Shown here piece after piece: positions 1 to 8,259 of a stretch of DNA of 22,410 nucleotides. Position numbers and translations under genes: made by a program. The stretch is from the NCBI GenBank assembly GCA_023420795.1, contig JAEZVM010000433.1, forward strand, positions 1 through 22,410, in the 5' to 3' direction. The stretch comes from Pseudomonadota bacterium. GTDB lineage: Bacteria; Pseudomonadota; Gammaproteobacteria; Burkholderiales; Burkholderiaceae_D. Numbering within the stretch: the stretch's first letter is position 1; each line of letters begins with the position of its first letter. The notes beneath the pieces are model-generated. The model was given only the letters and a program-made list of their open reading frames with translations, was not told the origin of the DNA and searched no databases.

Positions 1-424
1 ACTTGCGTAGCGCTACACGATAAAGCAACCGCACGAGGTGGGTCAGAGCACTGCTATTGATGAAGGTGGTACCCAGCCCGGCGATGTTGTTGATGACAGG
101 GATACCAAGCATATGCGCTGCCATCGAACCATACACATTCGGCTTAACGGTGTAGCCAAGATAAACACAGGGTCTTTCTACTTTCAATAGTCGAAAGTAG
201 TGCATCAATAGCGACAGATCACGCGCCGGATGCGTTCCATTGCTGTCCATCGGCACATGAACGAAACGACAGCCCAACTCATTCAGGCGATGCGAATAGT
301 CGTCATGAGGCGCAGCCGCAATCACTTGATAGCCATGCTGGATAAACGCCTTGATCAGACAGGATCGAAAGTTGTATAGATTCCATGCCGTATTCACGGA
401 AATGATGATTTTTGGGCTCGCCAT
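1..424 (-). CDS. Glycosyltransferase family 4, N-terminal part (cut by window start)
   Basis: The reading frame starts with ATG at 424 and stays open to the window edge, giving the first 141 residues. It begins MASPKIIISVNTAWNLYNF and continues through a stretch containing YLGYTVKPNVYGSMAAHMLG and NNIAGLGTTFI. This is the donor-independent N-terminal Rossmann half of a GT-B, GT4-type enzyme as found in capsule and O-antigen clusters. The C-terminal half with the EX7E nucleotide-sugar site lies outside the window, so donor and linkage cannot be judged. It is the last visible gene of the minus-strand polysaccharide block, 137 bases after the formyltransferase. Predicted role: adding one sugar to the lipid-linked repeat unit on the cytoplasmic face of the inner membrane. 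The family call is secure; the specificity is unknown. Confidence 0.85.
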   Translation of the reverse strand, partial: MASPKIIISVNTAWNLYNFRSCLIKAFIQHGYQVIAAAPHDDYSHRLNELGCRFVHVPMDSNGTHPARDLSLLMHYFRLLKVERPCVYLGYTVKPNVYGSMAAHMLGIPVINNIAGLGTTFINSSALTHLVRLLYRVALRK

Positions 425-470
425 GACTCGCTCAGTGAAAGGCAATACGTGTCAAAGGAATGTAATCCGC

Positions 471-495
471 TGAGCATCTTGATGGGCAATGCTCA
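471..495 (-). repeat. Inverted repeat in the gap between the formyltransferase and the terminal GT4
   Basis: TGAGCAT (471-477) and ATGCTCA (489-495) are perfect 7-base arms around an 11-base loop. On the minus strand the first arm runs into GAGCATTGCC, the same ten bases that form the 5' arm of the hairpin at the end of the asparagine-synthase-like gene (1718-1735). There is no T-tract, so a classical terminator is unlikely. It may be an RNA-processing or transcript-stabilising hairpin. Confidence 0.4.
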
Positions 496-561
496 TCGCA
501 TCAGGTACGGCCGCGTTTATCGCCCTGAACTTGACCTCCGGACGATCAGGCCAAAACGGCA

Positions 562-1485
562 TTAATGAATCAGCGGATTTGCAGGGCTCAGCGATGCATG
601 CTTCTGTGCCAATTCCGACGGCGCAGCAGATACGGTATCGCTATGCCAACGCTCGAAACGCACCAAACCGTCTTTCAGCTTAACAACCAGTACGTTGTTT
701 CCTGCCAGCGCGATCGAGCCAGCCGGTAACGCTGCGCATCGATATTCGAGATAAGGATTTTTTATCCTCGAAACCCGGTGCAATGTAAGCTCCGCACCGT
801 TGATTGAAACTTTGACGCCGAGGTTTTCAGAGGAAAAGGCCCTTACTTTTCTCACCAAATCTCCCGCTTCGCCCTCCGATAAATCGAAATAGAAGTCGGA
901 ATTCTGCCGAGAGAAGTACGTGGTCTTTCCGCTTTGAGGCTTCCCTTCAAGTTGCAGATCGCAGTCGATCAGCTTTTCCAGCCCTTCTTCGAAAACTTCG
1001 CATTCGAGGTCGAATATGAAGGAATACAGAATGTCCAGGTCAATGTCATCCGTCACTTCGAACATCGCCTGGTTGATGATGGGACCTTCATCAAGCCCAT
1101 CGGAAATGTAATGTAGCGTTGCGCCGGCGATGTTATGACCGGAAAGTATGCATTCGTTGATGGGATGCTTGCCTCGCCCAAGCGGCAAGGCGGACGGATG
1201 CGAGTTGATAAAAACTTTTCCTGTCGGACATTCCGAAACTGGAATAATGTACGGGCATCCTGCCGATACGCACAGCTCGTAATCCGCATTCAGCAAACAA
1301 TCCATGATCTGGTCTTTTTCGCCTGACTCCGCAATGAACGAGAGCTCGCCCTTAAGCTTGTCGGCTCTTATCATCGACCCTTTCATGGCGAAGATATGCA
1401 CCAGATCAATGTCTGCATTGCTGGAAAGTGATTCGAGTATCGTGGGTCTGTTCCCGATAAAAACCGTCTTGATCTTCTTCCTCAT
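562..1485 (-). CDS. Sugar N-formyltransferase (Fmt/ArnA/VioF-like), 307 aa
   Basis: I choose the ATG at 1485 because the protein then starts MRKKIKTVFIGNRP at the Rossmann first strand; upstream in-frame starts (1521, 1539) add residues without similarity to the family. The formyltransferase signature is clear: FINSHPSALPLGRGKHP followed by GATLHYISDGLDEGPII. Asn94, His96 and Asp132 have the same 36/38-residue spacing as the catalytic Asn-His-Asp of methionyl-tRNA formyltransferase. The C-terminal third, with ALPAGSIALAGNNVLVVK, resembles an Fmt C-terminal barrel. Family knowledge: such enzymes use N10-formyltetrahydrofolate to formylate a sugar-nucleotide amine such as dTDP-Qui4N. Together with the VioA-type aminotransferase in this locus, the likely product is a dTDP-4-formamido-4,6-dideoxyhexose. 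The true sugar substrate is inferred from context only. It is 237 bases downstream of its neighbour, an unusually large gap for this block. Confidence 0.85.
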   Translation of the reverse strand: MRKKIKTVFIGNRPTILESLSSNADIDLVHIFAMKGSMIRADKLKGELSFIAESGEKDQIMDCLLNADYELCVSAGCPYIIPVSECPTGKVFINSHPSALPLGRGKHPINECILSGHNIAGATLHYISDGLDEGPIINQAMFEVTDDIDLDILYSFIFDLECEVFEEGLEKLIDCDLQLEGKPQSGKTTYFSRQNSDFYFDLSEGEAGDLVRKVRAFSSENLGVKVSINGAELTLHRVSRIKNPYLEYRCAALPAGSIALAGNNVLVVKLKDGLVRFERWHSDTVSAAPSELAQKHASLSPANPLIH

Positions 1486-1717
1486 GATGTACCCGTGTTT
1501 GGTGAGATGCCGTCTATGCATCGCCCGGCAACGGAGCACCGCAGACCGTGGGTTCAGATGACAGCAATTGCGACGCTCAACCGGTTAGCCGTATTTCCAT
1601 AAAAGGGAACCACGTCAAACGATCGAACGCCAGCTTATATAAGCTCCCTGACGGGGCTGCGCCCATTCGCAGCCGGATCGGAGTGGACGCACTCCAGACT
1701 GAGCGCATCAATTGAAC
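1486..1717 (-). promoter_or_regulatory. Structured gap upstream of the formyltransferase: two hairpins, a palindrome and a weak promoter candidate
   Basis: In transcription order the gap holds a hairpin with arms GGAGTG/CACTCC (1680-1695, 4-base loop), a hairpin with arms GGCTGCG/CGCAGCC (1655-1674, 6-base loop) and a perfect 14-base palindrome AGCTTATATAAGCT (1632-1645). Next is a possible -35 TTGACG (minus strand, 1616-1611) with AATACG 17 bases on, which matches the -10 consensus in only 3 of 6 positions. No hairpin is followed by a T-run. The gap could contain an internal promoter or RNA-processing sites; the sequence does not decide. Confidence 0.35.
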
Positions 1718-1735
1718 GAGCATTAGGCAATGCTC
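1718..1735 (-). repeat. Hairpin overlapping the stop codon of the asparagine-synthase-like gene
   Basis: GAGCATT (1718-1724) and AATGCTC (1729-1735) are perfect 7-base arms around a 4-base loop, and the TAA stop codon (1723-1725) lies in the structure. No T-tract follows on the minus strand. The arm GAGCATTGCC recurs in the inverted repeat at 471-495 behind the next gene. Confidence 0.45.
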
Positions 1736-3534
1736 TGAAAAGAGTTAACAGGAGGGAGGCGACATGGGCCGGCAGAGGCATTGGAATCCAGCGTCGCTGT
1801 GCGCGTCACTTCTTCGCAATCCGCATTCAGAATTTCATGCATCCTGACCACGAGGAAAACCCGGAATGCCAGAACATTACCGTTCAGACTTGGCTTTGCC
1901 GCCACGTCGCGTATTCGATTCTTGATGAATCGGGGAACCAGCCGCTTTATGCTTCCCCAATATCTATCCGGCTTCTTGCTCGCCGAACTGCCCTCATCAC
2001 GCATCTGGCCCAGAACGTAGTCAAGAAAATCGCCCCCGAAAATTCGCCTCGCCTCATCGGAAGAGAGTTTTTCCCTCATCAATTCGACGATCTCCTTATT
2101 GCGGAGAATAGTGCTCGGGCTCGCATTCGCCCCTTCATTGGCATACGGAACTTCCGGACTGATAGCGTTGATAATTTCCTTGAATAGCGCTTTGTTCGTT
2201 CTCAAGCTGTCCGGTACGGTGCGAACACGGTACAGGATGGACCTCGCCAACAAAGGGTTGACGATCTCGACATAGCTGTATTTGATGTCGGATAACGCAG
2301 CAAGAATCGTGGGCATCCTGTACGCGTGATACAGCCGGTCCCGCCAAGCCTCCAGCGTTTCCTCTTTCTTCCGCTGCAGATCGACTGGAAACTCCTGTTC
2401 CGGAAGTCCGAATCGTTCTATGACATCGGCCAGATTGCGGTAATCCGCGCACAGCGCCATTCCGACCGCAAGCCTGACTGTCAGCTCCGACGATACCGGT
2501 ATCCATCCGAAGCCTTCGTCACCCCTGATAATGCCACGGCAGCCCTCCTCCTCAAGTAACTTGCGCCAAGTCTCCAGACCGTCCATGTATCCAGAGAGAT
2601 GATCGACTCGTCCCTCCCCGCAAGCAATAAAGCGGTCGATAATCGCTCCAGCCGGCTCGTTGCCGATATCCGTATGGAAGTACCGGTGCCTTGCGCCGAC
2701 TTTTCCTGCCAGTTCCCGAGCGACTGCCGCATCGTTCCCCCTGCGATCAAGGCTCGCTTCGAGCCCCCAGGTAACGGTTCTCAAGTCCGGCGGCAGCTCC
2801 GGATCGCGCAGTAAGCACAGGATTCCCCGGCTGTCATAGCCACCGGATAACGGAAGCACATAGCTCTTGAAGTCGATGGCGCCGGACCGGCCCAGGGAGC
2901 GAACAACCTCACGGATCTCACGCTGAAGCGACTCACGGTGTTCCGCATGGGTTTTCCCTAATGGTGTGAAGGCGACTGGCTTGCTATCGACGGATAGACT
3001 CCATCGTCTCCTGTCCAGGGCCACCGACGCATCGGGGGGAAGCCGTTTGATCCGTTTGTCCCACGAGAGATGCGGTCCCAGCGTCCCTGTGGGCAGCATC
3101 CACGAAATAATTCTTTCATCGAATTGGAGGCCGCCGAGGAACATGATAATGGCCCGTTGCGACGTCGATGCAATGAAATGCGCATCATCGAAGTAATACC
3201 AGATAGTCCGGGACGCAGCCGCATCGCTTGCCGCCTCCAGAAAATCGGCGCTGCTCCGGAACAGCGCATAGGAGCCATCCGGGCGCTCCTCTCCCGGACT
3301 TTCCCAGCGCGCACCTTCTCCGTACAGGCATCCGAGCAAAACGCTGTCGCCACGAACAGAGGCGCCCTGATAGTTAGCGATCCCGTACGCGAGCGTGCCG
3401 TTGACGACGATCTTGTGCGAGGCAGGCCGAGACAGATTGTCGGGTGACAGTCTCGCGCATATCGCATATATCCGGCTCTCGTCATTCTCGCCGAAAGGAG
3501 TCTTCCGGCTGCATGCATAGATGATTTTTGCCAT
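1723..3534 (-). CDS. Asparagine synthase-like amide ligase without glutaminase Cys, 603 aa
   Basis: The start at 3534 is preceded by AAGG eight bases upstream; the ATG at 3567 would add 11 unrelated residues. Residues 1 to about 200 look like a degenerate class II glutaminase domain (PDGSYALFRSSADFLE, then YYFDDAHFIASTSQRAI). The C-terminal synthase domain carries the PP-loop SGGYDS near residue 232, which binds ATP. The protein begins MAKIIYACSRKTPFG, so the Cys that must directly follow the initiator Met in glutamine-dependent members is absent; the only nearby Cys is residue 8 and is not followed by the usual Gly-Ile. Asn synthase-like genes in GalNAcA-containing O-antigen loci (WbtH, WbpS type) amidate uronic acids, and this one sits with a UDP-GalNAcA pathway. 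Here the nitrogen donor may be free ammonia or an amine rather than glutamine, as in Cys-less relatives such as beta-lactam synthetase. The fold is secure; the substrate is inferred. Confidence 0.8.
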   Translation of the reverse strand: MAKIIYACSRKTPFGENDESRIYAICARLSPDNLSRPASHKIVVNGTLAYGIANYQGASVRGDSVLLGCLYGEGARWESPGEERPDGSYALFRSSADFLEAASDAAASRTIWYYFDDAHFIASTSQRAIIMFLGGLQFDERIISWMLPTGTLGPHLSWDKRIKRLPPDASVALDRRRWSLSVDSKPVAFTPLGKTHAEHRESLQREIREVVRSLGRSGAIDFKSYVLPLSGGYDSRGILCLLRDPELPPDLRTVTWGLEASLDRRGNDAAVARELAGKVGARHRYFHTDIGNEPAGAIIDRFIACGEGRVDHLSGYMDGLETWRKLLEEEGCRGIIRGDEGFGWIPVSSELTVRLAVGMALCADYRNLADVIERFGLPEQEFPVDLQRKKEETLEAWRDRLYHAYRMPTILAALSDIKYSYVEIVNPLLARSILYRVRTVPDSLRTNKALFKEIINAISPEVPYANEGANASPSTILRNKEIVELMREKLSSDEARRIFGGDFLDYVLGQMRDEGSSASKKPDRYWGSIKRLVPRFIKNRIRDVAAKPSLNGNVLAFRVFLVVRMHEILNADCEEVTRTATLDSNASAGPCRLPPVNSFQSIA

Positions 3535-3607
3535 TGCACTACCTTGAAGTACATGTCGGGCGGCCAAACGGAGGAGTCATCGAAACCGGCCGTTCTCCTC
3601 GGATCCG

Positions 3608-4747
3608 TTAAACAAGGTTTTTCTCGGTGAGGCACCGGTAAATCGACTCGAAGCGCTCGCGTGTTTTGTCGGTCGTGAAATCGGCGCGGATCCTGTCCTG
3701 CGCACATCGGCCCAACCGGTGTCGGGCTTCCGTATCCATCGTCACAAGCCGTGTCATGCCTCTAGCCAGGGCTGTCGAATTCTCGCGGGGAACCACTACC
3801 CCGGTATCTCCCACTAGCATGGCCGCATCGCCGACATCCGTGACGACACACGGCCGAGCCAGTGCCATCGCCTCACCCACCACATTCGGAAAACCCTCGT
3901 TGCGAGAAGACAGGCAAAAAATATCCATTGCCCCGAGGCAGGTCGGAACATCCGCACGCTCACCCAGCAGTACGAACCGGTCTGCATGACCAGTTTTTCC
4001 GATCCAGCGAATGAGCTCCGCATTGTTCGCGTCCAGATTTCTGCCGACCATCAGGAAGCGCACATTTTCATGCTGCTGCGCCAGCTCCCCGGCGGCACGC
4101 ACGAAGTTCTGCTGGTCCTTGCTGAAATTGAAGCGTCCCAATGTCCCGATGACCAAGTGCTTCGTCCCAAAGCCGCATTGAGCACGCATGCGGCTGATCT
4201 GTTCATCCGAAGCGGTCAGCCGCGAAAGATCGAATCCGTTCGGCACCACGACCATTCGGCCAGGCTCGTAACCGGCATGCATATGCGTTTCGCGCGCCGC
4301 TTCGGCCACGCAAACGATGGTATGTGGCACCCATCGTGATAGCCAGGCGCATGCCGCCCTGACGGCAATGGTAGCTCGCGAACTGCCTGCGGTCAGTTCC
4401 GAGGTGCGTATTCCCCAAATGACGTTCCGGATTCCGGAAAGGCGCGCGGCCAGCCCTCCGAGCATGTCCGCGTGGTACATCCAGGTCTGTACGATATCCG
4501 GCCGGCTACGGCGCAGCAGAGTCAGCAGGTCGAAGAAATGTCGCAATGGGGCCTTCCTGAAATCGAACGTCGTCAGCTCGATGCCAGAATCGCGCAGGCG
4601 CTGCCCCATCGGCCCGTCCGGTGTCAGCGATACGACGGCATGCGTATACGTGCTCTCGCCGCCGGCCGTGGCGGTGACGAGGCGGTAGAGCGCCATTTCC
4701 GCTCCGCCCACCTCCAGCCCGCCGATCACATGCATCACCCTTGGCAT
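3608..4747 (-). CDS. Glycosyltransferase family 4, 379 aa
   Basis: The start is placed at ATG 4747, giving MPRVMHVIGGLEVGGAEMAL, where the glycine-rich acceptor-side loop of GT4 enzymes begins directly; the longer frame starts at a TTG (4789) with no family similarity. AGGG lies about 11 bases upstream. GT-B features visible: GTLGRFNFSKDQQNF near residue 215 (phosphate-binding Arg/Lys region) and EGFPNVVGE near residue 285, the EX7E donor site. No membrane segments are evident, so it would act on the cytoplasmic face of the inner membrane on undecaprenyl-linked intermediates. It lies 69 bases after the preceding GT4 and 73 before the asparagine-synthase-like gene. Sugar and linkage are unknown. 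Confidence 0.88.
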   Translation of the reverse strand: MPRVMHVIGGLEVGGAEMALYRLVTATAGGESTYTHAVVSLTPDGPMGQRLRDSGIELTTFDFRKAPLRHFFDLLTLLRRSRPDIVQTWMYHADMLGGLAARLSGIRNVIWGIRTSELTAGSSRATIAVRAACAWLSRWVPHTIVCVAEAARETHMHAGYEPGRMVVVPNGFDLSRLTASDEQISRMRAQCGFGTKHLVIGTLGRFNFSKDQQNFVRAAGELAQQHENVRFLMVGRNLDANNAELIRWIGKTGHADRFVLLGERADVPTCLGAMDIFCLSSRNEGFPNVVGEAMALARPCVVTDVGDAAMLVGDTGVVVPRENSTALARGMTRLVTMDTEARHRLGRCAQDRIRADFTTDKTRERFESIYRCLTEKNLV

Positions 4748-4816
4748 CAACGTTTTCCCTATCCATGCGAGCGCCCTTACAAAACGCAACTCACTTCTAG
4801 GCCGGCCTGGCCCGGA

Positions 4817-5923
4817 TCAGCGAATGGCGCCGACCTCTTTGAAAAAAGCGTCCCATTGCTGCATGATCCGAGGAAGGCCAAAGCGCTTGCGCACCGAATC
4901 CTGCGCGCGCTTTCCAAGCGCAAGCCGCAGCTCACCGTCAGCCATGATCCGCTCCAGTGCACGTACGAGGCCTTCGCGGTCGTTCAGCGGAACGAGAAAT
5001 GCATCCTGTCCGTTCGCGGTGATTTCGCGCGGCCCGCTCGGGCAGTCGAATGCAACGCAGGGCAATCCGATTCCCATCGCCTCCAGCAGCGCATTCGGAA
5101 ATCCTTCGTATGCCGACACCAGTACAAACGCATCCGCATCTGCCATCACCTTCCACGGCACATCGGTGCGCCCTTTCAGCAGTACGCGCGCAGCGAGCCC
5201 TTCATCCGCGATCTGCCGTGCGAGGTTCGCACTGAGCGGTCCATCACCGTATATATACATGTCCCAGTCCGGAAAGGACGCCGCAACCGTGCCGAATGCG
5301 CGCACCAGTTTGTCCACCTGCTTCTCACGCGACAATCGGCCGAGGCTCAAGAGAATCTTGCGTTCGCTGCACCGGCTCCTCGCAATTTCAGCCACTGCTT
5401 CCGGCAGCGGATTCGGCGCGATGCGGATAACTCCCAGTCCCGGGAATATCTCCCGGATTTTCCGGGCAACCGATTCGGTCTGGACCGTCAACATGTTCGC
5501 GAACGGATAGGACAGCTTACAAAGCAGCTTCAAATGCCATGGATAGGATCGGCTCGACGGATCGCTCCTCTCGCAGATAATTACCGGGATCCTCAGGAAG
5601 GCAGTCGAGATAACGGCTGCGACATTCACGTTCGGCAGGAATGACACAATGACATGCGGTTGTCTCTGCACGATAAGTTTGCGCAGGGCAGCCAGTCTCC
5701 GCAGGGAGGAAACTATCCCCTTCTTCCTGTCTCCAATCGCGTTGGCGAGATACATGAACTCCACGGCGTCGGAAATCCGGTAGAACGGGCGCTCGCCACC
5801 ACCGGAAAACGTCGCAATCAGCGTCACGCTGTCGCCGCGCGCGACCCAAGCATTGCAGAGCGTCGTGGCCACGCGCTCCGCGCCGCCGGCCCCCATAGAA
5901 CTCGTCAGAAAAACGATTCTCAT
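4817..5923 (-). CDS. Glycosyltransferase family 4 (PglH/PglJ-like), 368 aa
   Basis: It starts MRIVFLTSSMGAGGAERVAT, with GGA nine bases upstream. Its ATG overlaps the TGA of the polymerase gene (ATGA, 5920-5923), which implies translational coupling. The C-terminal half has LSLGRLSREKQVDKLVRAF, the donor-phosphate contact region, and EGFPNALLE near residue 275 as the EX7E motif, followed by PSGPREI. The N-terminal pattern GAGGAERV with VSFLPNVNVAA and ICERSDP is typical of GT4 enzymes that add HexNAc residues, such as the PglH/PglJ group; that makes a GalNAc-type or GalNAcA-type donor plausible but unproven. It is cytoplasmic or peripheral to the inner membrane, working before Wzx flips the repeat unit. 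Confidence 0.88.
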   Translation of the reverse strand: MRIVFLTSSMGAGGAERVATTLCNAWVARGDSVTLIATFSGGGERPFYRISDAVEFMYLANAIGDRKKGIVSSLRRLAALRKLIVQRQPHVIVSFLPNVNVAAVISTAFLRIPVIICERSDPSSRSYPWHLKLLCKLSYPFANMLTVQTESVARKIREIFPGLGVIRIAPNPLPEAVAEIARSRCSERKILLSLGRLSREKQVDKLVRAFGTVAASFPDWDMYIYGDGPLSANLARQIADEGLAARVLLKGRTDVPWKVMADADAFVLVSAYEGFPNALLEAMGIGLPCVAFDCPSGPREITANGQDAFLVPLNDREGLVRALERIMADGELRLALGKRAQDSVRKRFGLPRIMQQWDAFFKEVGAIR

Positions 5924-7149
5924 GCTTTTCCGACAGGACGAGCGGCATGACCAATCCTGTTCACAAGCGCAGGTATCGCAGCGAGCGCGGCGCGCCTCTT
6001 AAGAGGAAATCCAGACGGCTTCCGCACCGGTTCGTCCACAGTACTTCTTGCCAACCGATGGTGGAACGCATATGCACAGGCAAGAGCGCACTGAAATGAA
6101 GTTGCCTCAAAAAAATTGTGACTGAACAGGAAAGTCGGAAGAATACACATGCATAAATAGGCAAACGATCCGACGAAATAGAACCTGGCAATGATGAGAA
6201 GCATGACCAGAAATCCAACGAGGCCGAAATTCACTAGCCACTCAATGATTTCGTTATGCGTTCCGAGTCCCGCGATGCCGACCATCGATCGCATGCCATG
6301 GCCGATAAAGGGACTTTTCGCGAAGATATCCAGCGCATGCATCACCACCGAATAGCGCTCGTCGGAGCTGCCGTCCCCTTGGAACCGAAGAGCGATCGCA
6401 TCATAGATATCCACCAGCGCGTCAGACTGGCTACCGAACGCGAGTAACAGCAGAATGCAACAGAAGATCCCAGCAGCATAGTATTTAAGGTTTTTTGCTC
6501 CGCCTTCAAAAAAATTGAAGACCAGATAAATGAATAGAAAAAGCATGGCCGCGCGCGATTGCGTCAGCGCGAGGGTGAACGCACAAGCTGCAATCGATGC
6601 GGCCCTCAGCCAGTAGCTACTCTTCTTCGACTCCAGCGCGCAGAAAAGCCAGATCAGGCTCAATGTAGCGGTCCGGTTTGGATTGAGAAAGCCGCCCGGT
6701 CGCAATAGCAGACCTTCGTCCGCGCTTTCCATCGCCTCTCCGTATCGCCTGGATTCAATGATTCCGTTCAGTTCAAGCAGGATACCGGCGGCGATAATTG
6801 TCAGGCTGATGAGTGGCAGATATCTGAGCATTCCATCTTCTGGCGCAAGAAGAAATATCCGGATCACAACCAGATAAGCGCATATACCAAGAAAGAAGTT
6901 CAGATAAAGGCGACTGGCGACGTCGTTTCCGATATCTCTAGTGAAGTTCAACAACAAGAAAATAAGATAGGCCAGCAGTATCAAACTGCTTTGGACATTT
7001 AGATGAATGGCTTTCTTAACGACAAGAACGCAATAGATTGCCAAGGCAATGCCGAGCACCAGATACATCACTGCCGGAAAAAGAACATAGGAACCGGTGC
7101 CGATTATCGCCCCTATCGCGATGAGTATGAGACTGAGAGAATGTTGCAT
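5920..7149 (-). CDS. wzy: O-antigen/EPS polymerase, Wzy (O-antigen ligase family), 409 aa
   Basis: This is a strongly hydrophobic protein with about 10 to 12 predicted membrane segments, for example SLILIAIGAIIGTGSYVLF at the N-terminus. The large periplasmic loop is followed by GHGMRSMVGIAGLGTHNEI and IEWLVNFGLVGFLVML near residue 300; the THNEIIEWLVNFGLVG type motif marks the Wzy_C/O-antigen ligase family. In a cluster with Wzx and a chain-length kinase, the polymerase role fits better than lipid A ligation: it joins flipped repeat units in the periplasm. The coding region is richer in A+T than its neighbours, as usual for wzy genes. Its stop codon overlaps the next GT start by four bases. 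The ribosome binding site is weak (GAAG about nine bases upstream). Confidence 0.85.
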   Translation of the reverse strand: MQHSLSLILIAIGAIIGTGSYVLFPAVMYLVLGIALAIYCVLVVKKAIHLNVQSSLILLAYLIFLLLNFTRDIGNDVASRLYLNFFLGICAYLVVIRIFLLAPEDGMLRYLPLISLTIIAAGILLELNGIIESRRYGEAMESADEGLLLRPGGFLNPNRTATLSLIWLFCALESKKSSYWLRAASIAACAFTLALTQSRAAMLFLFIYLVFNFFEGGAKNLKYYAAGIFCCILLLLAFGSQSDALVDIYDAIALRFQGDGSSDERYSVVMHALDIFAKSPFIGHGMRSMVGIAGLGTHNEIIEWLVNFGLVGFLVMLLIIARFYFVGSFAYLCMCILPTFLFSHNFFEATSFQCALACAYAFHHRLARSTVDEPVRKPSGFPLKRRAALAAIPALVNRIGHAARPVGKA

Positions 7150-7290
7150 CGTTATCTTCTATTTCAATTTATTCGCGTCATCCGGCCGGAAACGGTTTCA
7201 TAGCGGCACATTGTTGCGTTGGTGGCTTGCTCAAACCGCCGTCACTTAGCCTGCCAGCCAGGAGTGGTTTCTTGAAGCCCAAATAGCGTC

Positions 7291-8250
7291 TTACGCCACC
7301 GACGAGATGTACTTGCGTTTCAGTCGGACGACGATACTGAGGGCATCACCAAAGAGCAGCATCATTCTCAAGAAGGCAGCATATCGTTTCTTCAATATGA
7401 AGTGCCTCGATCGGAGCGCGATCTCCCGCGCCAGATCGATGCGCCCATTCGCCACGTAGTTCTTGATGCATTTCACACACAACGCAAACTTGCGTCTTTC
7501 GAACTCGCGTTCGTCCTTAACAATCTTGTGAATGGCTTCAAGAGCAAGCAGGTTGATATCGAAATGAAACAGGGAATTGCTCATGCGCGCGGTAACTGAC
7601 GCTGCATGCCTCCGATAGACACCGAGATATTGCTTTATGTAGCCTATCCTGCCGTCCTTCACGCGCCATATGTGAGTGAGATAGTCGATACCTCTCGCTG
7701 ATGCATCGGGCACGCGGCCAGATGAAGCCCGATACATCGTCGATGAATGAGCGAGGAAGTTTCCATGCCTGTAAAAGGCGGATACATCCATTACCGAATC
7801 CAGAATGTCGCAATTCCCGCGACCGTCTTCCCTAAGCTGGCCGCCATCATCTTCCCGGTACATTCTGTGCCCCGCCATGCAGCACTCCGGATGCTGCTCC
7901 ATGAACGTCACCTGCGCTTGAAGCTTGCCTGGAAGCCAGTAGTCGTCGCCATCGCAGTGGCAAACCAGTTCCCCCTGTGCCACGCTGTGAACATAGAGGA
8001 AATTCTGTACTGGTCCACAGTTTCTTTCGTAAAGAACTGCCTTCACCCGGTGTGGGTATTTCTCGGCAAATTCACACACAATCTTACGGGTCCCATCCGT
8101 GGAACAGTCTTCGCCCACAAGGACCTCGAAGTCGAAATCGGTTTCCTGGTCAACTATGCTCTGCAGGCACTTTCGGATATAGTCTTCATGGTTGTACGTC
8201 ACCACGCATACCGAAACCTTCGGCCTTTTCCCTTCCCTCTTCGCTCTCAT
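7291..8250 (-). CDS. Glycosyltransferase family 2, 319 aa
   Basis: The N-terminal GT-A domain is clear: KVSVCVVTYNHEDYIRKCLQ at residues 11-30, VGEDCSTDGT near 45-54 and the metal-binding DGDDYW at 100-105. This is a GT2 inverting transferase using a UDP- or dTDP-sugar. The C-terminal part is basic (KKRYAAFLRMM, RLKRKYISS) and could hold the protein at the membrane. GGGGA lies upstream of the ATG at 8250, only nine bases after the flippase stop codon, so the two are co-transcribed. The next gene starts 141 bases later; in that gap I see no convincing promoter or terminator. Its acceptor and linkage are not predictable. Confidence 0.9.
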   Translation of the reverse strand: MRAKREGKRPKVSVCVVTYNHEDYIRKCLQSIVDQETDFDFEVLVGEDCSTDGTRKIVCEFAEKYPHRVKAVLYERNCGPVQNFLYVHSVAQGELVCHCDGDDYWLPGKLQAQVTFMEQHPECCMAGHRMYREDDGGQLREDGRGNCDILDSVMDVSAFYRHGNFLAHSSTMYRASSGRVPDASARGIDYLTHIWRVKDGRIGYIKQYLGVYRRHAASVTARMSNSLFHFDINLLALEAIHKIVKDEREFERRKFALCVKCIKNYVANGRIDLAREIALRSRHFILKKRYAAFLRMMLLFGDALSIVVRLKRKYISSVA

Positions 8251-8259
8251 CGCTTCCCC

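Noticed and set aside
4472..5644. Long plus-strand open frame (390 codons) opposite two glycosyltransferase genes
   Set aside because: It spans two well-supported minus-strand genes and the gap between them, has no family motif and is rich in Arg/His/Gln, as expected for an antisense shadow of GC-rich coding DNA.
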